64,000 nucleotides of DNA from Collinsella sp. TM09-10AT (lineage in GTDB: Bacteria; Actinomycetota; Coriobacteriia; Coriobacteriales; Coriobacteriaceae), in the NCBI RefSeq assembly GCF_003436275.1, contig NZ_QSOP01000007.1, positions 1-64,000 of the forward strand. The letters are read 5' to 3'. Below, piece by piece: positions 51,626 through 61,275 of the stretch. Every line of letters begins with the position of its first letter. The first letter of the stretch is position 1. The notes under the pieces are model-generated. The model saw nothing but the letters and a program-made list of their open reading frames with translations, ran no database searches and was not told where the DNA came from. The position numbers and the translations under genes are program-made.

Positions 51626-51670
51626 CGTTTACCATCGGCGAACGGTTGTCCTAGAAAATCGTTTTACCAA
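51626..51670 (-). promoter_or_regulatory. GGTAAA-type operator boxes upstream of the amylase/glucanotransferase gene
   Basis: On the plus strand CGTTTACC (51626-51633) and GTTTTACCAA (51661-51670) lie about 100-140 bases upstream of the start. The same boxes are clustered upstream of glgB at 61498-61583. They look like half sites for a sugar-responsive regulator of LacI/MalR style; the regulator is not in the window. A TATACT hexamer between the boxes and the gene may be the -10. Confidence 0.5.
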
Positions 51671-51682
51671 CTATTAACAGAG

Positions 51683-51709
51683 AAGGGGCGCCCGGTTGGA
51701 GCGCCCCTT
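51683..51709 (-). terminator. Terminator after glgA
   Basis: The stem AAGGGGCGC / GCGCCCCTT with a short loop, followed on the minus strand by CTCTGTT, lies 35 bases after the glgA stop. It separates glgA from the amylase/glucanotransferase gene, which therefore has its own promoter region. Confidence 0.7.
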
Positions 51710-51743
51710 GCTTAGGGTTTGATGAGGTTTTGGATCGTCTGGA

Positions 51744-54002
51744 TTAGCGGCGCTTGCGGGTGGCCGTTGCCTTGCGGACGGAAGTCTTCTTGGTCGGAGC
51801 CTTTTTCTCGGTCGGAGCGGCAGGGGAGACCGGGGTCTCCTTGGCAGGCTCGGGCTTGGTCTCCTCTTTGACGGCGGCGGGCATAGCCTCTGCCTTAGGA
51901 GCGGCAGCCTTTGCCGTGGTCTTCTTGGCCGTCGTCGTGCGCTTGCGCGTGGTGGTCTTGGCGGTCGGCTTGGCCTCGACAGCTGCTTCGGCCTTGGGCT
52001 CGGCAGGCGTCTCCTCGACCTTGACGGCGGGCTTTGCGGCAGCCTTCGGAGCGACCTTGGTCGCAGTAGCCTTGGCGGCCGTCGACTTCGTTGCCGTGGT
52101 CTTCTTGGCAGCTGTAGTCTTCTTGGCGGTCGCGGTTGTCTTCTTGGCAGCGGTCTTTGCCGGAGCCTTGGCGGCCGGTTTGGCCTCAGCGACCTCGGCC
52201 TTTACCTCGGGAGCAGCCTCGGCCTCGGCGGCCTTCTTGGCAGCGGCGGTCGTGCGCTTGCGCGTGGTCGTTGTCTTGGCAGCCGTTGTTTTAGTCGCGG
52301 CAGCTTTGGTCGTCGTAGCCTTCTTAGCGGTCGTCTTGCGGGTCGTGGTCTTCTTAGCTGCGGGCTTTGCAGCGGGCTTGACCTCGTCCTTTGCCTCAAG
52401 AGCAACCTCAGCCTTCACCTTAGGCTCGGCCTTTGCGGGCTCAGCCTCAACAGGCTTCTCCTCGGCCTTGGGCTCCTCGGCGGCCACCGGTTCAGCAACA
52501 GCCTCAGGCTCGTCGACAACAGCCGCCGGCCTCTCAATCTCCGGATGCATAAAGAAGTACAGGTCCAGATACTTATCGGCCGAGCGCGTCCAGCTAAAGT
52601 CCTGGCTCATGGCCTGCGTGACCAGCTGGTTCCAGGCATCGCGGTTGTCCCAGAACAGGCGTGCCGCGCGGAACACGGCGTCGCCCATCTCGTCGCCGTT
52701 AAAGTTACTAAACGAGAAGCCCGTGCCCTCGCCGGTAAACTCGTTATACGGGATCACGGTGTCCTTCAGACCACCGGTCTCGCGCACGATGGGCAGCGTG
52801 CCGTAACGCATGGCGATGATCTGCGACAGGCCGCAGGGCTCAAACTTCGACGGCATCAGGAACATGTCGGCGGCGGCGTACATGCGCTGCGACAGCGCAG
52901 GATCGAACTCGATGCGTGCGGCCATGGTGCCGGGGTACTTGTCCTGGAAGTAGCGCAGGCCGTCCTCGTAGTCGCGGTCGCCGGTGCCCAGTACCGCCAC
53001 TTGCACGCCGCCGGCCAGAATGCGGTCAAGCGCGTACATGACCAGGTCCATGCCCTTCTGGCGCGTCAGGCGCGTGACCATCACCATGAGCGGACGGTCG
53101 TCGCGAATCTCGAGCCCCAGCTCTTCCTGCAGCTTGGCCTTGCACACGGCCTTGCCAGAGCGGTCTTCAACCGTGTAGTTGGCGGCAATGCGCTTGTCGG
53201 TCGCCGGGTCAAAGCCCGCCACGTCAATGCCGTTCAGGATACCCTGCAGCGCGTACGAACGCTCGCGCAGAACGCCGTCCAGGCCCTCGCCAAACTCGGG
53301 CGTCTGGATCTCGTTGGCATAGGTGGGGCTCACCGTAGTGATGGCATCGGCATAGCGCAGCGCGCCCAGCATATAGTTGATGCTGCAGGCGTCGCAACGC
53401 AGCTGCGAGGCGGCCGCCGGAATATGCGCCACGCCCAGGATGTCCTCCATCACGGTGTCGCTAAACTGGCCCTGGAACGCTACGTTGTGGATCGAGAACA
53501 CGGTCTTGACGCGGTCATACAGCGGCAGGCCCTGGTAAAACTCGCGCAAAAACACGGGCGCAAGTGCCGTCTGCCAGTCATTGCAGTGCAGGATGTCGCA
53601 CTCAAAGCCGGCCGGCAGGTGCTGCAGGCTCTCGGTGATGGCCTTGGAGAAAAACGCAAAGCGCTCGCCGTCATCAAAGAAGCCGTACGGATAGTCGCGC
53701 GCAAAGTAGCGCTCGTTGTCGATGAACATATAGGTGACGCCGTCGTGCTCGAGCTTCTCGAGCCCGCAGTACTCATTGCGCCAGCCCAGGCTCACGTAAA
53801 AATCGGAGAAGTGCTCCATCTGTGCCTTGTACTCATCCTTGATGGTGGCGTACTTGGGCACCATCACGATAACTTCGGCGCCGGCGCGCACAAGCGCCGC
53901 AGGCAGCGAACCTGCCACGTCACCCAGGCCACCGGTCTTTACAAACGGTGCGCACTCGGCCGAGGCAAACACGATCTGCATCTTTTTGCTGGAATCAGCC
54001 AT
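51744..54002 (-). CDS. glgA: Glycogen synthase with a histone-H1-like basic tail
   Basis: Adds glucose from ADP-glucose to glycogen. It has 752 residues, while GlgA is normally about 480. Residues 1-490 are a complete GT5 enzyme: IVFASAECAPFVKTGGLGDV at the start (ADP-glucose site), DILHCNDWQTALAP, VTRLTRQKGMDL near 300 and FEPCGLSQIIAMRYG near 385. Residues about 490-752 are a low-complexity tail, first Ala/Glu/Pro-rich, then Lys/Ala/Thr-rich with repeats such as AAKKTT and TTRKRTT, ending in RKATATRKRR. This resembles H1-like or PhaF-type nucleic-acid-binding tails. ATG 54002 has GGGAG at good spacing; ATG 54014 is the alternative. GlgB has a shorter tail of the same kind. Confidence 0.93.
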   Translation of the reverse strand: MADSSKKMQIVFASAECAPFVKTGGLGDVAGSLPAALVRAGAEVIVMVPKYATIKDEYKAQMEHFSDFYVSLGWRNEYCGLEKLEHDGVTYMFIDNERYFARDYPYGFFDDGERFAFFSKAITESLQHLPAGFECDILHCNDWQTALAPVFLREFYQGLPLYDRVKTVFSIHNVAFQGQFSDTVMEDILGVAHIPAAASQLRCDACSINYMLGALRYADAITTVSPTYANEIQTPEFGEGLDGVLRERSYALQGILNGIDVAGFDPATDKRIAANYTVEDRSGKAVCKAKLQEELGLEIRDDRPLMVMVTRLTRQKGMDLVMYALDRILAGGVQVAVLGTGDRDYEDGLRYFQDKYPGTMAARIEFDPALSQRMYAAADMFLMPSKFEPCGLSQIIAMRYGTLPIVRETGGLKDTVIPYNEFTGEGTGFSFSNFNGDEMGDAVFRAARLFWDNRDAWNQLVTQAMSQDFSWTRSADKYLDLYFFMHPEIERPAAVVDEPEAVAEPVAAEEPKAEEKPVEAEPAKAEPKVKAEVALEAKDEVKPAAKPAAKKTTTRKTTAKKATTTKAAATKTTAAKTTTTRKRTTAAAKKAAEAEAAPEVKAEVAEAKPAAKAPAKTAAKKTTATAKKTTAAKKTTATKSTAAKATATKVAPKAAAKPAVKVEETPAEPKAEAAVEAKPTAKTTTRKRTTTAKKTTAKAAAPKAEAMPAAVKEETKPEPAKETPVSPAAPTEKKAPTKKTSVRKATATRKRR

Positions 54003-54026
54003 ATTGTCTCCCATGTTGCAATTCGA

Positions 54027-54060
54027 GAATAGCCGCCTGGCGCTAACCGGGCGGCTATTC
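54027..54060 (-). promoter_or_regulatory. Strong hairpin between glgD and glgA
   Basis: An eleven-pair stem GAATAGCCGCC / GGCGGCTATTC with a 12-base loop lies between the glgD stop and the glgA start. There is no T-run, so it is likely an mRNA processing or partial-termination site that sets glgA level apart from glgCD. Confidence 0.6.
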
Positions 54061-54092
54061 TACATGTTACGAGCGATGTTGCGGTGCCAACG

Positions 54093-55220
54093 TTAACGTA
54101 CGATGGTGATGTCAGAAGTTAACGGAGCCTTGCCCAGCACCAGAATGTTCTCGGGCGTGCCGCGAAGCTCGGTGTTGGTGGGGACCACGTTGTTCTTGTC
54201 CAGGATGGCGTTCTCAACGCGTGCGCCGCTCTTGATGATGCAGCTCTGGTTGATGATCGAGTTGGTCACCGAGGCGCCCTCCTCGACCACGACGCCGCGC
54301 GACAGGATCGAGTTGCGCACGGTGCCCTTGATGATGCAGCCGGCCGAGATGATCGAGTTGCAGGCGTGGCTGCCGGTCGCATAGCGCGAAGGCGGCACGT
54401 CGTGAGCCTTGGTCAGGATCGGGCGTTCGGGATCGAAGAGCTGGTCGGCTACGGTCTGGTCGAGCAGGTCCATGCTGCGGCGATACAGCGACTTCTCGCT
54501 AAACACGCCCACGACCTCGCCCTTGTACTCGTAGCTGCACACGTCGATGTTGCCAAAGTCGCCCTGGAGTGCCTCGAGCAGGTCCAGATAGTCGGCGGCC
54601 TGATAGTGGTCGATAATCTCGAGCAGCGTCTCGCGGTTGACGATGCAGCAGTCCATGGAGGCGTTGTCGCCGTACACGACGCCGGCGCTCACGCCCGTCA
54701 GGCGACCGTTCTCGTTAATCTCGAGCTTGGTCTCGTCATCGACGTTGCGCGTGGCCTTGCAGTACACCACGGTCATCTGGGCACCGGAGTTCTCGTGCGC
54801 CTCGATGATGGTGTTGAGGTCCATGTTAAAGATGATGTTGGTGCCCATCATCACGACATAGGGCTTCTCCGAGCGCTGGAACAGCGTCTTGTTGGAGATG
54901 ATGTCGCGCAGCAGGAAGCGCATGCCGCCCTTGGTGGTGCCATACGCGTTGCCGGGTACCATGAACAGGCCGCCCTTCTTGCGGTCCAGGCCCCAGTCCT
55001 TGCCCGAGCCCACGTGGTCGATCAGCGAACGGTAGTTACCCGGCATGACGACGCCGACGGTCTTAATGCCGGCATTCATCATGTTGGACAGCGGGAAGTC
55101 GATCAGGCGGTAGCGGCCCAAAAACGGAACGGACGCGATGGGGCGGTCCTTGAGCAGGACGCTGCCGTAGGACGAAGAGTAGTTAGCGGTGATATAACCG
55201 ATGGCCTTGCGATTGATCAT
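54093..55220 (-). CDS. glgD: GlgD, non-canonical ADP-glucose pyrophosphorylase subunit
   Basis: A 375-residue paralogue of GlgC found beside it in many Gram-positives, where it acts as a partner or regulatory subunit. It keeps the fold (VPFLGRYRLIDFPLSNMMNAG, a late left-handed helix with GCIIKGTVRNSILSRGVVVEEGA), but the nucleotide-binding loop GGQGSRL of GlgC is replaced by ITANYSSSYGSVLL, so it is probably inactive alone. The start was placed at ATG 55220, four bases after the glgC stop, with AGGGGGAA upstream. Confidence 0.92.
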   Translation of the reverse strand: MINRKAIGYITANYSSSYGSVLLKDRPIASVPFLGRYRLIDFPLSNMMNAGIKTVGVVMPGNYRSLIDHVGSGKDWGLDRKKGGLFMVPGNAYGTTKGGMRFLLRDIISNKTLFQRSEKPYVVMMGTNIIFNMDLNTIIEAHENSGAQMTVVYCKATRNVDDETKLEINENGRLTGVSAGVVYGDNASMDCCIVNRETLLEIIDHYQAADYLDLLEALQGDFGNIDVCSYEYKGEVVGVFSEKSLYRRSMDLLDQTVADQLFDPERPILTKAHDVPPSRYATGSHACNSIISAGCIIKGTVRNSILSRGVVVEEGASVTNSIINQSCIIKSGARVENAILDKNNVVPTNTELRGTPENILVLGKAPLTSDITIVR

Positions 55221-55224
55221 CGGA

Positions 55225-56373
55225 TCATTCCCCCTTCCCGATAACGACGTCATTTCCAACGACGGCCGTATCCTTGGTGGTATCGACAGAGCCGAGCTTC
55301 ACGCCCTCTTCGACCGTGGAGTTCTCGCCCAAAATAGCGCGGCAGATGTGTGCGCCGCTCTTAACGTGCGCACCCGGCAGCAGCACGGAGTCCTCGACCA
55401 CGGCGCGCTCCTCGATGATGACATCGGTCGAAAGGATCGAGTGGCGAGCGGTGCCGTAGATCTTGCAGCCGTTGGAGACCAGGCAGTCGTCCAGGCGGCC
55501 GTCAGGGCCAATGTAGTGCGGCGGACGCGTGGTGATGTTGGACATGATGGGGAAGTTCTTGTCGAACAGATCGAACTCGGGGTTGTTACCCAGCAGGTCC
55601 ATCGAGGTCTCATGGAAGCTGGCGATGGTGCCGACGTCCTTCCAGAAGCCGTGGAACTCGTAGCTGTACAGGCGCTTGTTCTCACCGAGCAGCTTGGGGA
55701 TGATGTCCTTGCCAAAGTCGTGGCTCGAGCGCTGGTCCAGAGCGTCCTCCTCGAGCGCCTCGATCAGCACGTCGGCCGAGAAGATGTAGATGCCCATGGA
55801 TGCGAGGTTCGAATCGGGCTTCTCGGGCTTCTCGGTGAACTTGGTGATGCGGCCGTCTTCGGGGTCGGTGGTCAGGATGCCAAAGCGGCTGGCCTCCTCC
55901 CACGGCACGGGCATAACGCTCACCGTGAGGTCGGCGTTGTTCTCAATGTGCGTCTTGAGCATCTTGCGGTAGTCCATGCGATACAGGTGATCGCCCGAAA
56001 GAATCAGAACGTACTTGGGGTCGTTCGCCTTGATGTAGTCGAGGTTCTGCGTAATGGCGTCGGCCGTGCCCGCATACCAGGCGCCGCCGGTCTGCGTCTC
56101 GTACGGCGGCAGGATCGACACGCCGCCGTCGCGGCTGTCCAGATCCCACGCCTCGCCGGAGCCCACGTAGGCATGCAGCAGGTAGGGACGGTACTGCGTC
56201 AGAACGCCCACCGTGTCGATGCCCGAGTTGGAGCAGTTGGACAGCGAAAAGTCGATAATGCGGAACTTGCCACCAAAGCTAACCGCCGGCTTGGCGATCT
56301 TTTGGGTGAGTGCCCCCAATCGGCTGCCCTGTCCTCCTGCGAGGAGCATCGCGATGCATTCTTTCTTACTCAT
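55225..56373 (-). CDS. glgC: Glucose-1-phosphate adenylyltransferase
   Basis: Makes ADP-glucose for glycogen synthase. It has 382 residues, typical of the short Gram-positive form. It has [16 protein letters not shown] (nucleotide loop), [51 protein letters not shown] (sugar phosphate Lys) and [13 protein letters not shown], then a C-terminal beta-helix. ATG 56373 has AGAAGGAG upstream. The glgD gene follows with a four-base gap, so the two should be made in equal amounts. Confidence 0.97.
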   Translation of the reverse strand: MSKKECIAMLLAGGQGSRLGALTQKIAKPAVSFGGKFRIIDFSLSNCSNSGIDTVGVLTQYRPYLLHAYVGSGEAWDLDSRDGGVSILPPYETQTGGAWYAGTADAITQNLDYIKANDPKYVLILSGDHLYRMDYRKMLKTHIENNADLTVSVMPVPWEEASRFGILTTDPEDGRITKFTEKPEKPDSNLASMGIYIFSADVLIEALEEDALDQRSSHDFGKDIIPKLLGENKRLYSYEFHGFWKDVGTIASFHETSMDLLGNNPEFDLFDKNFPIMSNITTRPPHYIGPDGRLDDCLVSNGCKIYGTARHSILSTDVIIEERAVVEDSVLLPGAHVKSGAHICRAILGENSTVEEGVKLGSVDTTKDTAVVGNDVVIGKGE

Positions 56374-56411
56374 CGATTTCTCCTTCTGTCATCGATGTTC
56401 CTAACCCATTA

Positions 56412-56443
56412 GCGACGGGCGCGGCGCACTGTCACGCCCGTCG
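56412..56443 (-). promoter_or_regulatory. Hairpin between glgP and glgC
   Basis: The stem CGACGGGCG / CGCCCGTCG with a 14-base loop lies in the 104-base gap after the glgP stop. No T-run follows on the minus strand, so it is a weak terminator or an mRNA-processing hairpin. Confidence 0.5.
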
Positions 56444-56477
56444 AGTAATGCCGTGCGGCAAAGGGAGCTCGCGCGCT

Positions 56478-58904
56478 TTATGCGTGCCAGATCTCGTCGC
56501 GATACTCGCGAATGGTGCGGTCGGACGAGAACCAGCCACTCGAGGCGGTGTTGAGCAGGGCCTTGCGGTTCCAGGTCTCCTGGTCGCCGTAGCTGCCCGT
56601 GAGGTTCGCCCATGCATCCACGTAGCTGCGGAAGTCGGCCATGACTAGGTCGGGGTCGTTGTTGTTCATGAGCTCGTTGTAGATGCTCTCGAAGTTGCCC
56701 GAAAGACCCGCAAACGTGTTGTCCTTGAGCTCGTCCATCACGCGGCCCAGACGCTCGCGGTCGCCGTTGAGGGTATCCCACGCAAAGTAGCTGTTCGATG
56801 CCCAGAGCTGCTCGACCTCGGGGGCGGTCAGGCCAAAGATGGCCTCGTTCTCGCGGCCGGCCAGATCGGCGATCTCGATGTTGGCGCCGTCAAGGGTACC
56901 CAGCGTAATGGCGCCGTTCATCATGAGCTTCATGTTGGACGTGCCCGAGGCCTCCTTGCCGGCCGTGGAGATCTGCTCCGAGATCTCGGCGGCGGGGTAG
57001 ATGAGCTGGGCGTTGCTCACGCGGAAGTTGGGGATAAAGCAGACCTTCATGACCTCATTGACGCGGGCATCGTTGTTGATGACGTCGGCAACGGAGTTAA
57101 TGAGGCGGATGGTCTCCTTGGCAAAGGTGTAGCTCGAGGCAGCCTTGCCACTAAAGATGAAGGTCGTCGGCGTCACGTGGAAGTTAGGATCAGCGATGCG
57201 ACGGTTGTAGATGTCCATCACCTTCATGATGTTCATGAGCTGGCGCTTGTAGGCATGGAAGCGCTTTACCTGGACATCGAAGACGGTGTTGGGGTCAATG
57301 ACCAGACCGGTCTCGGCCTTAACGTAGGCGGCCAGGCGCTCCTTGTTAGCGCGCTTGGAAGCACCCACGGCCTTCAGGAACTCGGTGTCGTCCTTAAACT
57401 CCTTGAGTTTCTCAAGCTCAAAGGCGTCTTTGAGCCAGCCATCGCCAATGGCCTCGGTCACGAGCTTGGCGTAGGTGGGGTTGGCTTCGGCAAAGAAGCG
57501 ACGGTGCGAGATGCCGTTGGTCTTGTTGTTGAACTTCTCGGGCGTCAGGGCATAGAAGTCCTTGAGCACGATGTTCTTGATGATGTCGGAGTGGATCTTG
57601 GCCACGCCGTTGACGCTGTGGCTGCAGATCACAGACAGGTTGGCCATGCGAATCTCGCCGTCCCACAGGATGGCGGTCTGGCGCAGACGCTCCTGCCAGC
57701 CCTCCTGCGTGGTGTCGAACGACTCGTGCCAACGACGGCTGATCTCGTCGATGATCTGGTACACGCGGGGGAGGAGCTTGGAGAACGTGCCGATGGGCCA
57801 CTTCTCCAGAGCCTCGGGCAGGATGGTGTGGTTGGTGTAGCTCACGACCTGCGTCACGATGTTCCAGGCGTCGTCCCACTCGAGCTTCTTCTCGTCGATG
57901 AGGATGCGCATGAGCTCGGGGCCGCACATGGCGGGGTGCGTGTCGTTGGTGTGGATGGCCACAAACTGCGGCAGCAGCTCCCAGTTCTCACCGTGCTCCT
58001 TCTCAAAGGTGTCGAGCAGGCTGTAGATGCCGGCCGAGACAAACAGGTACTCCTGCTTCAGGCGCAGCAGACGGCCGTGCTCGCCGGCGTCGTTGGGGTA
58101 GAGGATGGCGCTGATGGCCTCGGCCTCGGCGCGCTCGGCGTCGGCCAGGGCGTAGTCGCCGCGGTTGAAGGCCTCCAGATCGAAGTGCTCCTCGACCGGC
58201 TCGGCGGCCCAGACGCGCAGCTTGTTGACGGTCTCGCCGGCATAGCCCACGACGGGGATGTCATAAGGGACAGCCAGGATGTCCTGCGTGTCCACCGTGC
58301 GGTAGAACGTGCGGCCGTTCTCCTCAAAGCCCTCAACATGGCCACCAAACTTGATGGTCACGGCCTTGTCCTGACGACGGACCTCCCAGGGATAGCCGTG
58401 GGTGAGCCACTCGTCGGTGGCCTCGACCTGGCTGCCGTTGACAATCTCCTGCTTAAACAGGCCGTAGCGGTAGCGCATGCCGTTGCCGTAGCCGGCAATG
58501 CCCTCGGCTGCCATGGAATCCAAGAAGCATGCGGCCAGACGACCCAGGCCACCGTTGCCCAGGGCCGGATCGGGCTCCTGGTTCTCGATGACGGACAGGT
58601 CAAAGCCCATGTCGTCGAGCGCCTCGGCGACCATGTCGCGCACGCCAAAGTTGAGCAGGTAGTTGTCGAGCAGGCGGCCGATCAAAAACTCGATCGAGAA
58701 GTAGTACACGCGCTTTTTGCCCTCGGCGGTGACGCGGGCGTCACTCTTGGTGGCAACGGTGCGCGCCTTCTCGGCCACGAGCTTGGCCAGGGCGTTAAAG
58801 CGGTCGAGGTCGCTGGCGGCCTCGACGCTCTTACCGCTGATGCTCATGACGGCATCGCGATAGAGCTCGGTAAACTCCTGCTTGTTGTCGAAGATCTTAT
58901 TCAT
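56478..58904 (-). CDS. glgP: Glycogen phosphorylase
   Basis: Releases glucose 1-phosphate from glycogen chain ends. It has 808 residues, the normal length. It has ALGNGGLGRLAACFLDSMA near residue 120, HTNDTHPAMCGPELMRIL near 325, VFDVQVKRFHAYKRQLMNI near 540, and the PLP-lysine segment ASGTSNMKLMMNGAITLGT near 650, with the phosphate-site residues around it. The ATG 58904 has GAAAGGA upstream. It lies second in the glycogen gene row after glgB. There is no basic tail on this enzyme. Confidence 0.97.
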   Translation of the reverse strand: MNKIFDNKQEFTELYRDAVMSISGKSVEAASDLDRFNALAKLVAEKARTVATKSDARVTAEGKKRVYYFSIEFLIGRLLDNYLLNFGVRDMVAEALDDMGFDLSVIENQEPDPALGNGGLGRLAACFLDSMAAEGIAGYGNGMRYRYGLFKQEIVNGSQVEATDEWLTHGYPWEVRRQDKAVTIKFGGHVEGFEENGRTFYRTVDTQDILAVPYDIPVVGYAGETVNKLRVWAAEPVEEHFDLEAFNRGDYALADAERAEAEAISAILYPNDAGEHGRLLRLKQEYLFVSAGIYSLLDTFEKEHGENWELLPQFVAIHTNDTHPAMCGPELMRILIDEKKLEWDDAWNIVTQVVSYTNHTILPEALEKWPIGTFSKLLPRVYQIIDEISRRWHESFDTTQEGWQERLRQTAILWDGEIRMANLSVICSHSVNGVAKIHSDIIKNIVLKDFYALTPEKFNNKTNGISHRRFFAEANPTYAKLVTEAIGDGWLKDAFELEKLKEFKDDTEFLKAVGASKRANKERLAAYVKAETGLVIDPNTVFDVQVKRFHAYKRQLMNIMKVMDIYNRRIADPNFHVTPTTFIFSGKAASSYTFAKETIRLINSVADVINNDARVNEVMKVCFIPNFRVSNAQLIYPAAEISEQISTAGKEASGTSNMKLMMNGAITLGTLDGANIEIADLAGRENEAIFGLTAPEVEQLWASNSYFAWDTLNGDRERLGRVMDELKDNTFAGLSGNFESIYNELMNNNDPDLVMADFRSYVDAWANLTGSYGDQETWNRKALLNTASSGWFSSDRTIREYRDEIWHA

Positions 58905-58998
58905 ACGTTCCTTTCCCCCGGGGATGTTTCTCCCGGAACGGTTATGACTTGTATCCTACGCCTCGTCGGGGCGGGTAATTACAGCTGTAACGGTTTTG

Positions 58999-61275
58999 TT
59001 ACGCATCCTTGGCAGACGGCTTAACAGAAGCAGACTTGGTCTTGGTAGCGGCCTTTTTGGCAGCTGGTTTCTTGGCTGCGGCCTTAGCAGCGGGCTTTGC
59101 GGCAGCCTTGGCCTTGGCCTTGGTCGTCGTGGCCTTCGCCTTAGCCGGAGCCTTCTTGGCAGCCGCAGGCTTAGGCTTCACCGAGGACGTGCGCTTTTTG
59201 GGCGCAGCCTTGGGCTCCTCGACCACGGGCGGCTTGTAGCTGCTGGGGCCGCGGCGCTTAAGCACCACGCCAGCCAGCCCGGGCACCTTAATCTCGATGG
59301 AGTCCATCTGCCCGTTCCAGGGATAGGGCTCGCTCGAGCAGGTGTAAGGCTCTTCGCCGGCATAGCCGCTGCCGCCAAACTCGGGACGGTCGGAGTCAAA
59401 GATGACCTCCCAGTCACCCTCGCGCGGCACGCCCACGCGGAAACTCTCGTAGCTCGCCGGGTCAAAGTTGATCAGGATCACCAGATCGTCATCGACGTCC
59501 TCGCCCTGGCGCACAAAGCTCACGATGGACTGCTTGGAGTTGTCCGCATCGATCCAGGTAAAGCCGTCGTCGGTGTATCCGCGCTCGTACAGGGCGGGCT
59601 CGGCGGTGTACAGGTGATTGAGCGCCTTAATGAACGCCTGATGATGCTTGTGAGTCTCGTACTCCTCGGTCAGGAACCACTGGATGGACTCGTAGTAGCG
59701 CCACTCAATAAACTGGCCGATCTCGTTGCCCATAAAGTTGAGCTTGGCACCGGGGTGCGTCATCTGGTAGAAGGCCAGCGTGCGCAGGCCGGCAAACTGG
59801 CGCCACCAGTCGCCCGGCATGCGGCCGATCAGCGAGCACTTGCCGTGTACGACCTCGTCGTGGCTCAGCGGGCAGATAAAGTTCTCGGTAAAGGCGTACA
59901 TGATGGAGAACGTGAGCAGGCCGTGGTTGCCGGGGCGCCACGGAAAATCGGTCTGCATGTAGTGCAGGGTGTCGTTCATCCAGCCCATGTCCCACTTGTA
60001 GTGGAAGCCCAGGCCGCCGTCCTGAGGCGGGTAGGTCACGAGCGGCCACGCGGTGGACTCCTCGGCCATCATCATCACGTCGGGGTAGTGGGCCTCCACG
60101 GCGCAGTTGACCTGGCGGATAAACGCGCTGGCGTCCAGGTCCTCCTCGGTACCATACTTGTTGAACTTCTTTTGGCCGGGATCGTCGATGCCAAAGTTGA
60201 GGTACAGCATGCTGGACACGCCGTCCATGCGGATACCGTCCACGTGGAAGTTCTCGAGCCAGTACAGCACGTTGGAGACCAGGAAGGAGCGGACCTCGCC
60301 GCGGGCGAAGTCAAACTTGTGCGTGCCCCAGTTGGGGTGAATCTCGTGCTCAAACAGCATGTGGCCGTTAAAGGTGGCAAGGCCGTGGGCGTCGGCGCAA
60401 AAACCGCCGGGCACCCAGTCCATGATCACGCCGATGCCAGCCTCGTGGCATGCATCGATAAAGTGCATGAGCTGCTGCGGGTTGCCGTAGCGCGACGTGG
60501 CGGCGTAGTAGCCGGTCGTCTGGTAGCCCCAGGAGCCATCGAAGGGATGCTCCATAAGCGGCATGACCTCGATATGTGTGTAGCCCATGTCGCGCACGTA
60601 GTCCACGAGCTCTACCGACAGGTCGTCGTAGGTGTAGAATTCGCCGCGCTGCGCGGGGAAGGGATCCATGGGGCCGGGGTAATTTCCGTACTCGTCCGGC
60701 TCGCCCTGCGGCGCGTCGCCGTGGCGCTTCCACGAGCCAATATGCACCTCGTAGATGTTAAGCGGCTGCGACATGTGGTTATGGCTGGCGCGGCGCTTAA
60801 GCCACGCGGCGTCGTTCCACTTGTAGCCATCGAGGGTCCACAGCACGCTGGCGGTACCCGGAGGGCACTCTGCCTTAAAGGCGTACGGATCGGCCTTATA
60901 GAGCTTTTCGCCCTCGTTGGTCTCGATGAGATATTTATAGAGCTGGCCCTGCTCGGCACCAGGAATAAAGCCTTCCCAAATAGTGCTCGTATGCACGGGC
61001 ACCAGAGGGTTGGCTTCCTCATCCCAGTCGTTAAATTCGCCAATGACATGCACGCTCTTTACATCGGGCGCCCAAACGCAAAAGCGCCAGCCGCGCGTAC
61101 GGTTCTGCGTGTCGGGGTGCGCGCCCATCTTTTCCCAGCTGCGCTCCCACGTGCCGATGCCAAATAGATAGACATCGTCCTTGGTGAGCTCCGGTGCGTG
61201 CGGGGCGGCTTTACGGGTTGCGGGCTTTTTAGCCGTTGGCTTTAGCTTTGTATCGCTCACGTTTGATCCCATCAT
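58999..61275 (-). CDS. glgB: 1,4-alpha-glucan branching enzyme with basic Lys/Ala/Thr-rich ends
   Basis: Makes alpha-1,6 branches in glycogen. It has 758 residues. Residues 1-45 are basic (KPTAKKPATRKAAPH). A CBM48 domain follows (GWRFCVWAPDVKSVHVIGEF), then the GH13 barrel: DWVPGGFCADAHG, IRMDGVSSMLYL near 350 (nucleophile Asp), MMAEESTAWP near 403 (Glu), CPLSHDEVVHGK near 471. Residues about 678-758 are a low-complexity basic tail (KKAPAKAKATTTKAKAKAA) like the longer one of glgA. The start is uncertain: tandem ATGs at 61275 and 61272 have no clear ribosome site, and a GTG 15 bases on is possible. It is first in the row of glycogen genes, behind a cluster of operator boxes. Confidence 0.93.
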   Translation of the reverse strand: MMGSNVSDTKLKPTAKKPATRKAAPHAPELTKDDVYLFGIGTWERSWEKMGAHPDTQNRTRGWRFCVWAPDVKSVHVIGEFNDWDEEANPLVPVHTSTIWEGFIPGAEQGQLYKYLIETNEGEKLYKADPYAFKAECPPGTASVLWTLDGYKWNDAAWLKRRASHNHMSQPLNIYEVHIGSWKRHGDAPQGEPDEYGNYPGPMDPFPAQRGEFYTYDDLSVELVDYVRDMGYTHIEVMPLMEHPFDGSWGYQTTGYYAATSRYGNPQQLMHFIDACHEAGIGVIMDWVPGGFCADAHGLATFNGHMLFEHEIHPNWGTHKFDFARGEVRSFLVSNVLYWLENFHVDGIRMDGVSSMLYLNFGIDDPGQKKFNKYGTEEDLDASAFIRQVNCAVEAHYPDVMMMAEESTAWPLVTYPPQDGGLGFHYKWDMGWMNDTLHYMQTDFPWRPGNHGLLTFSIMYAFTENFICPLSHDEVVHGKCSLIGRMPGDWWRQFAGLRTLAFYQMTHPGAKLNFMGNEIGQFIEWRYYESIQWFLTEEYETHKHHQAFIKALNHLYTAEPALYERGYTDDGFTWIDADNSKQSIVSFVRQGEDVDDDLVILINFDPASYESFRVGVPREGDWEVIFDSDRPEFGGSGYAGEEPYTCSSEPYPWNGQMDSIEIKVPGLAGVVLKRRGPSSYKPPVVEEPKAAPKKRTSSVKPKPAAAKKAPAKAKATTTKAKAKAAAKPAAKAAAKKPAAKKAATKTKSASVKPSAKDA

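Noticed and set aside
51754..52520. Repetitive plus-strand DNA resembling tandem repeats
   Set aside because: It is the reverse of the Lys/Ala/Thr codons of the glgA tail. No exact unit repeats at a fixed period, so it is coding low complexity rather than a satellite or CRISPR. No CRISPR array was seen in the window.
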